NCBI GenBank assembly: GCA_003427395.1
Contig: BFEA01000726.1
Coordinates: forward strand, 292,335-312,935
From: Chara braunii
Taxonomy: Eukaryota; Streptophyta; Charophyceae; Charales; Characeae
Reading direction: 5' to 3'
Length of the DNA: 20,601 bases
The notes beneath the pieces are model-generated. The model did no database searches. It saw nothing but the letters and a program-made list of their open reading frames with translations, and was not told the origin of the DNA. The translations under genes were made by a program, and so were the position numbers. Numbering within the stretch: position 1 is the stretch's first letter; each line of letters starts with the position of its first letter. Below are positions 17,299 to 20,601 of the stretch, piece by piece.

Positions 17299-17962
17299 CT
17301 ACTAGCGTCGTCTTAAAGACCCACCGNCGATAATCTTCAGGAGANAGACCNAAAGGCTTTTCTAGAGAACCCAATCTCCTAAAAATTCCCCAAAGCTTCC
17401 TANGTGGNGGGACACCCTGATCGATGCAATAGGTGTACAGTGTCCACAGGGCCTCGAAGGGTAGTCCCAAACACCTACCCCTCTCAAGAAGCCTTACTAT
17501 CTTCCCGTCGTTTGCNNCGGGGAACAAGAAGGATGGCACCCTCACGGTCAACGGATAGCATGCTCTAGGAAGCTCTNCATCCCCTGNGAACCTCTCCTTC
17601 TCTATAGCCACAAACGTAAATCGCTCTNGAACCCTACTTATCCATTNTNCTCTTACTTCTCCCGCTTCCTTCAACAACCTATCCAGCCCACCCCCNTGTC
17701 CCAGAACTAGGGGTACTATAATCTTCGCCCAAGCCTCCGGGGCCACNAAGATAACCGCAGTTACTTCGAGACTCCTCTCAAGCACTCGACTTTTGACCTC
17801 TTTGGACTCTACCCACANGAATTCCCCACTGACCGTGGACCTTCCCCCTTCTACCCTCTCCCAATCGGGGACTTCCCCGTTGTTAGGGATCAGTCTAAGG
17901 GTNTCATGGCCCACTAAGGAGNACTCTAAGAAGCGCCCNTGCCNTCTATCATGGAACANCAT
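17279..17962 (-). CDS. Paralogue family member, 227 aa
   Basis: ATG 17962 lies only 4 bases after the TAA of the upstream member. The protein shows LIPNNGEVPDWERVEGG, GEF-x-WVESKEV, VAPEAWAKIIVPLVLG, then LPRACYPLTVRVPSFLFP, and ALWTLYTYCIDQGV with KLWGIFRRLGSLEKP near the end. These match, in order, segments of the ORFs on both sides (SKEAWTYYITHLVLG and LHWYYTYCVDN in one, SEEAWTEV and LYWFYTRC in the other). The conserved aromatic-TyrThr-x-Cys motif could be structural. No catalytic signature or membrane segment recognised. The end overlaps the next ATG by 20 bases. Confidence 0.65.
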   Translation of the reverse strand: MXFHDRXXGRFLEXSLVGHXTLRLIPNNGEVPDWERVEGGRSTVSGEFXWVESKEVKSRVLERSLEVTAVIXVAPEAWAKIIVPLVLGXGGGLDRLLKEAGEVRXXWISRVXERFTFVAIEKERFXGDXELPRACYPLTVRVPSFLFPXANDGKIVRLLERGRCLGLPFEALWTLYTYCIDQGVXPXRKLWGIFRRLGSLEKPXGXSPEDYXRWVFKTTLVDGEVRT

Positions 17963-17966
17963 TCAC

Positions 17967-18710
17967 TTAAAACNTTCTCTNCGGCACCCCGAAGACTCTT
18001 TGGTATCCGTAGTCTCTTCCACCCTCGCGGTCCCNGGCTGATTCCCTAAAGATCCCCGCNCGAATCCTACAGGCCTTGATCCCGTATGACACCGGGTTAT
18101 CCACGCAATAGGTGTAGTACCAATGGAGCGANCTAACGGACAGCTGCCACCCTCTCTCTTGCANTATGGACCGCACAACCTTCTCGTACCGCTCCTCCTT
18201 CNCGCTCACCCTTCGGAAAACNAAAGACGGGAATATGGCCTGGACGCACCCTNTAGCGCGAGGGTATTCCTNGTCTCGGGCGCAGGTCACCCTTACCTCA
18301 ATCGGTGGATAGTGTCGAAGGGATTCTGCCTCAAAGATCTGCCTGAGGATNGGTCCCACTCGAGCCTCCCAATGATCCGCACGGTACCAACCCAGGACCA
18401 AGTGGGTGATGTAATATGTCCAGGCCTCCTTACTTAGGTAGACAGTCCCTTCTGCTNGGACCACTGTTCGTCTCGGTCTCTTACTGCACTGGGGCCTATT
18501 CCGGGACCACCTGTCTCCTTCCCAAGTACCTACCGCGAACCGCGCCCACAGAAAANNCCCCTTCTCTAACTCTAACCCTCTCTCGCGACCNGATAGATAC
18601 CTCTCAGTGCGATGGTCCAAAGGGACACTAAAGCACTCCCTTTCCTTGCTTAAATCGGCTTTCTCTATTCGAACCCCTTCTTCTCCAGTGCCTTCTATGA
18701 TCCCAACCAT
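17967..18710 (-). CDS. Paralogue family member, 247 aa (first of the series)
   Basis: ATG 18710 follows the previous ORF's stop by 40 bases. The protein has an N-terminal region (MVGIIEGTGEEGVRIEKADL, FSVPLDHRTERYL, FLWARFAVGTWE), then VYLSKEAWTYYITHLVLGWY, EVRVTCARD-x-EYPRA-x-GCVQAIFPS, and LHWYYTYCVDNPVSYGIKACRI near the C-terminus. The order and spacing are shared with the next two ORFs, so they are products of tandem duplication. It ends TAA 4 bases before the next ATG. Function unknown; soluble, no signal peptide apparent. Confidence 0.65.
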   Translation of the reverse strand: MVGIIEGTGEEGVRIEKADLSKERECFSVPLDHRTERYLXGRERGLELEKGXFLWARFAVGTWEGDRWSRNRPQCSKRPRRTVVXAEGTVYLSKEAWTYYITHLVLGWYRADHWEARVGXILRQIFEAESLRHYPPIEVRVTCARDXEYPRAXGCVQAIFPSXVFRRVSXKEERYEKVVRSIXQERGWQLSVXSLHWYYTYCVDNPVSYGIKACRIXAGIFRESAXDREGGRDYGYQRVFGVPXRXF

Positions 18711-18750
18711 CCCCCTGGACTATCTCCTCTATGATTTGAACAAGCGCCCT

Positions 18751-19068
18751 TCACCCGTCCGAACCGCTTAGGAAGGAGTCCGGAATAGTAGGAACAGGTC
18801 TACNCCCTCGAGAGTACGTCCTATACCCCAACGANTAGAAGTACTGTATCTCGTAGGCCCCTAGCTGTTCCCTTTCGAGCTGCGNGTGACCAACCGCTTC
18901 CTCCCAGCTATCCAAAAACCCTGTCTCTCTACCCACTCCTTCCTCCACGTACAAGCCTATGTCAAAATGACCAGTCCACCAGTANAAATTATAGCACCAC
19001 ACGTTCANCCCGCCTCGATCACCNACACTAATTCCCGCTGGTTCAAACTCTAGAGCCCTCAAGCTCAT
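18751..19068 (-). CDS. Second of a tandem pair of about 105-120 aa proteins
   Basis: The start is taken at ATG 19068, because it overlaps the upstream TGA (ATGA) and because the product then begins MSLRALEFEP like its neighbour's MSLEAVLEW. Conserved with the neighbour: a WCYN/WCYT stretch, (D/F)FDxGxYVEE, FLxxWEEAxGH, YFxSLGYRTY-x-RG and RPxPxIPDxxLxGSD. It is rich in aromatic residues and negatively charged. No family recognised. It lies 40 bases upstream of the 247-aa family member. Confidence 0.6.
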   Translation of the reverse strand: MSLRALEFEPAGISXGDRGGXNVWCYNXYWWTGHFDIGLYVEEGVGRETGFLDSWEEAVGHXQLEREQLGAYEIQYFXSLGYRTYSRGXRPVPTIPDSFLSGSDG

Positions 19069-19424
19069 GGAGTGGNCGTTCTCACCACTCTCTCTANGAT
19101 CCCTATTAGTATTTTNCACTCATCCGATCCGTCAAGATAAGCGTCCGGTATTACCGGCGCCGGACGCCCTCCCCTAGGGTAGGTTCGGTAACCCAAAGAG
19201 TAAAAGTATTTAAACCCGTAACCCCTTAACTCTCCCCTGGCACCGCGCGAGTGGCCTATCGCTTCTTCCCATCCATGAAGGAAATCCTCTCCTTGATCCA
19301 AGNCCTCCTCGACGTAGACACCCACATCAAAATCCCNCGTCCAAAGTCGAAATGTGTAGCACCANACGTCCACACCCCCGTGCGTGCATACGCTAATCCA
19401 TTCCAGGACGGCTTCTAAGCTCAT
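19065..19424 (-). CDS. First of a tandem pair of about 105-120 aa proteins
   Basis: ATG 19424 to TGA 19065. The product shows WCYTFRLWT, FDVGVYVEE, DFLHGWEEAIGHS, FKYFYSLGYRTYPRGGRP and IPDAYLDGSDE, paired segment by segment with the next ORF. Its C-terminal 20 residues (KILIGI...) are not shared and overlap the start of that ORF only at ATGA. About 400 bases separate it from the small frame upstream. Function unknown. Confidence 0.6.
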   Translation of the reverse strand: MSLEAVLEWISVCTHGGVDXWCYTFRLWTXDFDVGVYVEEXLDQGEDFLHGWEEAIGHSRGARGELRGYGFKYFYSLGYRTYPRGGRPAPVIPDAYLDGSDEXKILIGIXERVVRTXTP

Positions 19425-19429
19425 GCAAN

Positions 19430-19833
19430 ATAATCAAGAGAAAACTCTCTAAGTTCCTACTTCCTTTTGGCCACTCGAGAGACCACCCCTATTCCGCAAG
19501 GANAAGAAGCCTGTNAGCTNAGAAGGATCAAATGGACCACAGAAGGAACNNCGTCTCACTCGGCTACCTTCCTGTCCTCCCCCNCTGAGAGACTCCTCCC
19601 CCTCCCGTGATAGAGACTAGCCGCNGACACAGGTTATCCCCGAGGAAGGGTGGCAACCCCCTCCTTGGAGTCGGACNGAAGTCNCATACCCGGGTCCTAT
19701 GTCCCCCACTGAACCGACCCCTAGTCCTAAGTTAGCCTATCCGGTACCACGCCTCTACTCGGCCCACCTTAAGCGTGGAATTACCCGGGTCCCTGNACAA
19801 GATCCACCTATTTATCAGAGATCACTAGCCTAT
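19430..19833. other. Gap in the ORF series
   Basis: No frame on either strand resembles the neighbouring families, and no repeat or RNA gene was recognised. The stretch contains many ambiguous bases and C-rich segments. Confidence 0.4.
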
Positions 19834-20046
19834 CTATTCCCTCCCATTCTCCTCATCGTGAACTCTTCGCACTTCNTTCGCTCCTCTCATTTCCGCCTCC
19901 GGCTGTCTCTCTTCTCTCTGGGAATCACTGAAATTCAAATCGGGGAGTCTAAAAAAGTGGGGTGGGAAAAGCCGAGATTTAGNAAGAGTCTCTTNGGTTG
20001 AGCTGGTAAGCATACGTACCCCGTGTTCTTCAATATTCGTTATCAT
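19834..20046 (-). CDS. Small ORF (70 aa), weak support
   Basis: ATG 20046 overlaps the TGA of the upstream ORF by 17 bases, the kind of junction seen elsewhere in the cluster. The product (MITNIEEHGVRML..., later RLPDLNFSDSQREERQPE) has no recognisable domain or paralogue here. Length and composition give no further support, so it is a positional candidate only. Confidence 0.3.
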   Translation of the reverse strand: MITNIEEHGVRMLTSSTXETLXKSRLFPPHFFRLPDLNFSDSQREERQPEAEMRGAXEVRRVHDEENGRE

Positions 20047-20601
20047 AGTCCCAATAGTCCCCTAGGTCCGAGTACGAGAAATCGGCTAGACACCNATCCA
20101 CCCAGGATTCGGCCTCTGATCCCTCGTCCAAGGGCCCCCAAGTATCCCCTTCTTCTCTAACCCCCCCGTTAGTAAATGAANGAGTGTCTCTCTCTCCCCC
20201 TTGCCCCGACACTCGTAGCACCACTCCCCTCACCCCCAAGTCCCGAACTGGTTCCGTTTGAGAGTCNCGCCCCCTTGCGGGAGTCGATTCTCGCACNNAA
20301 CCNGTTCGCAACCTTTGCGGGTCGAGGACCGAAGGCCCAAACCTCTCTCTCGGCNCCCCTTCTCGTGCGGGAGTTACACCCCGTGGAGGTGCCGTCAACA
20401 ACCCGTGTGGGTCTAGGATATTCGGCGACCCTCTTGGATCCCAAAGTCGAAACGCCCCCAGGTCTTCTTGCGAAATCCCCTCCCGCACGAGAGTGAAGCC
20501 CCNGGTGGGTGCTGCCAACAACCCGTGAGGGTCGAGGATATTCGGCGACCCCTCGGATCTCAAAGTCGAAANGCCCTCGGACCCTCTCGNNCCCNNCNTN
20601 C
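20030..20601 (-). CDS. Repeat-containing ORF with acidic, tyrosine-rich end, 5' partial
   Basis: The frame is open from at least 20563 to TGA 20030 and has no clear ATG, so the true start is probably beyond the window or blurred by Ns at 20590-20600. The N-terminal half holds 40-aa repeats (SPNILDPHGLL, then TPAREG or TLVREG) encoded by a 120-bp tandem repeat. A shorter third copy follows. The C-terminal 50 residues are acidic and aromatic (GSEAESWVD, FSYSDLGDYWDYDNEY). This layout suggests a disordered protein. No family recognised. Confidence 0.5.
   Translation of the reverse strand, partial: XXXXRGSEGXSTLRSEGSPNILDPHGLLAAPTXGFTLVREGISQEDLGAFRLWDPRGSPNILDPHGLLTAPPRGVTPAREGXPRERFGPSVLDPQRLRXGXVRESTPARGXDSQTEPVRDLGVRGVVLRVSGQGGERDTXSFTNGGVREEGDTWGPLDEGSEAESWVDXCLADFSYSDLGDYWDYDNEY
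20280..20601. repeat. 120-bp tandem repeat at right edge
   Basis: caacaacccgtg(t/a)gggtc(t/g)agga with the following tattcggcgaccc is repeated exactly 120 bp apart (20401 and 20521). A third copy at about 20311 is 90 bp away and lacks the tattcggcgaccc part. The period is a multiple of three and lies inside an open minus-strand frame. Confidence 0.8.

Larger units (their letters stand above)
7565..20601 (-). mobile_element. Ty3/gypsy-type retrotransposon with long upstream ORF cluster
   Basis: The minus strand reads gag-protease, reverse transcriptase, RNase H, integrase in Ty3/gypsy order (integrase last) from 13299 to 7565. Upstream of gag, same-direction short ORFs continue to the window edge with overlaps or very small gaps. 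Single ambiguous bases are frequent throughout 7682-20601 and nearly absent before it, consistent with one multi-copy unit. No LTR pair, primer-binding site or target duplication is visible, so the ends are uncertain. The 5' end is probably outside the window. Membership of the upstream cluster in the same element is inferred. Tat/Ogre elements are known to carry one extra ORF before gag, but a series of this kind is not something I recognise. Confidence 0.55.

Noticed and set aside
13462-19424. A bacterial or phage operon, suggested by ATGA overlaps
   Set aside because: Adjacent Ty3/gypsy gag-pol, satellite arrays and composition indicate eukaryotic DNA, and no ribosome-binding pattern was apparent.
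19985-20035. Segment ggttgagctggtaagc resembling a tRNA D-arm
   Set aside because: No acceptor pairing, anticodon stem or convincing T-arm could be matched.

Overview
The window is eukaryotic genomic DNA. It holds satellite-like arrays, AT-rich inserted DNA, long pyrimidine-rich tracts and a Ty3/gypsy-type retrotransposon read on the minus strand. The Gag, RT and integrase wording (for example FLDDFPVKG, ARIYTIPHVPW, STGYPPYNLWFG) reminds me of elements abundant in streptophyte algae such as Chara. That is a low-confidence impression, not a database result. No host cellular gene, rRNA or convincing tRNA was seen.

Layout: (1) about 1-770 and 3309-4075 are two parts of one degenerate satellite array (motifs such as gcgagtgagcac, ggaagctcaaa). 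(2) Positions 771-3308 are an AT-rich block dropped into that array. It is flanked by GGAAG on both sides, has inverted ends (attcgtgaaaacc) and carries internal tandem repeats, including a 172-bp satellite. (3) About 4080-7560 is a C+T-rich region without supportable genes. It holds a (CT) microsatellite, a 57-bp minisatellite, a 95-bp exact duplication around a single N, and a recurring TATGATAC-like motif just downstream of pol. (4) 13299 down to 7565 (minus) is gag-protease, reverse transcriptase, RNase H, integrase and a basic tail. Frameshifts, three in-frame stops and a replaced protease aspartate indicate a decaying copy. (5) 20601 down to about 13300 (minus), upstream of gag, is an unusual series of small close-packed ORFs in the same direction. 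Many are paralogues of one another and are joined by ATGA stop-start overlaps or gaps of a few bases.

The most interesting part is region 5. At least six related ORFs (about 160-290 aa, 18710-14300), a second pair (19424-18751) and a third duplicated pair (14171-13462) precede gag in one polycistron-like layout. Scattered single Ns are common from 7682 to the window end but almost absent before it. This is consistent with the ORF cluster and gag-pol belonging to one multi-copy repeat family. No LTR pair is visible in the window; the 5' end probably lies beyond 20601.
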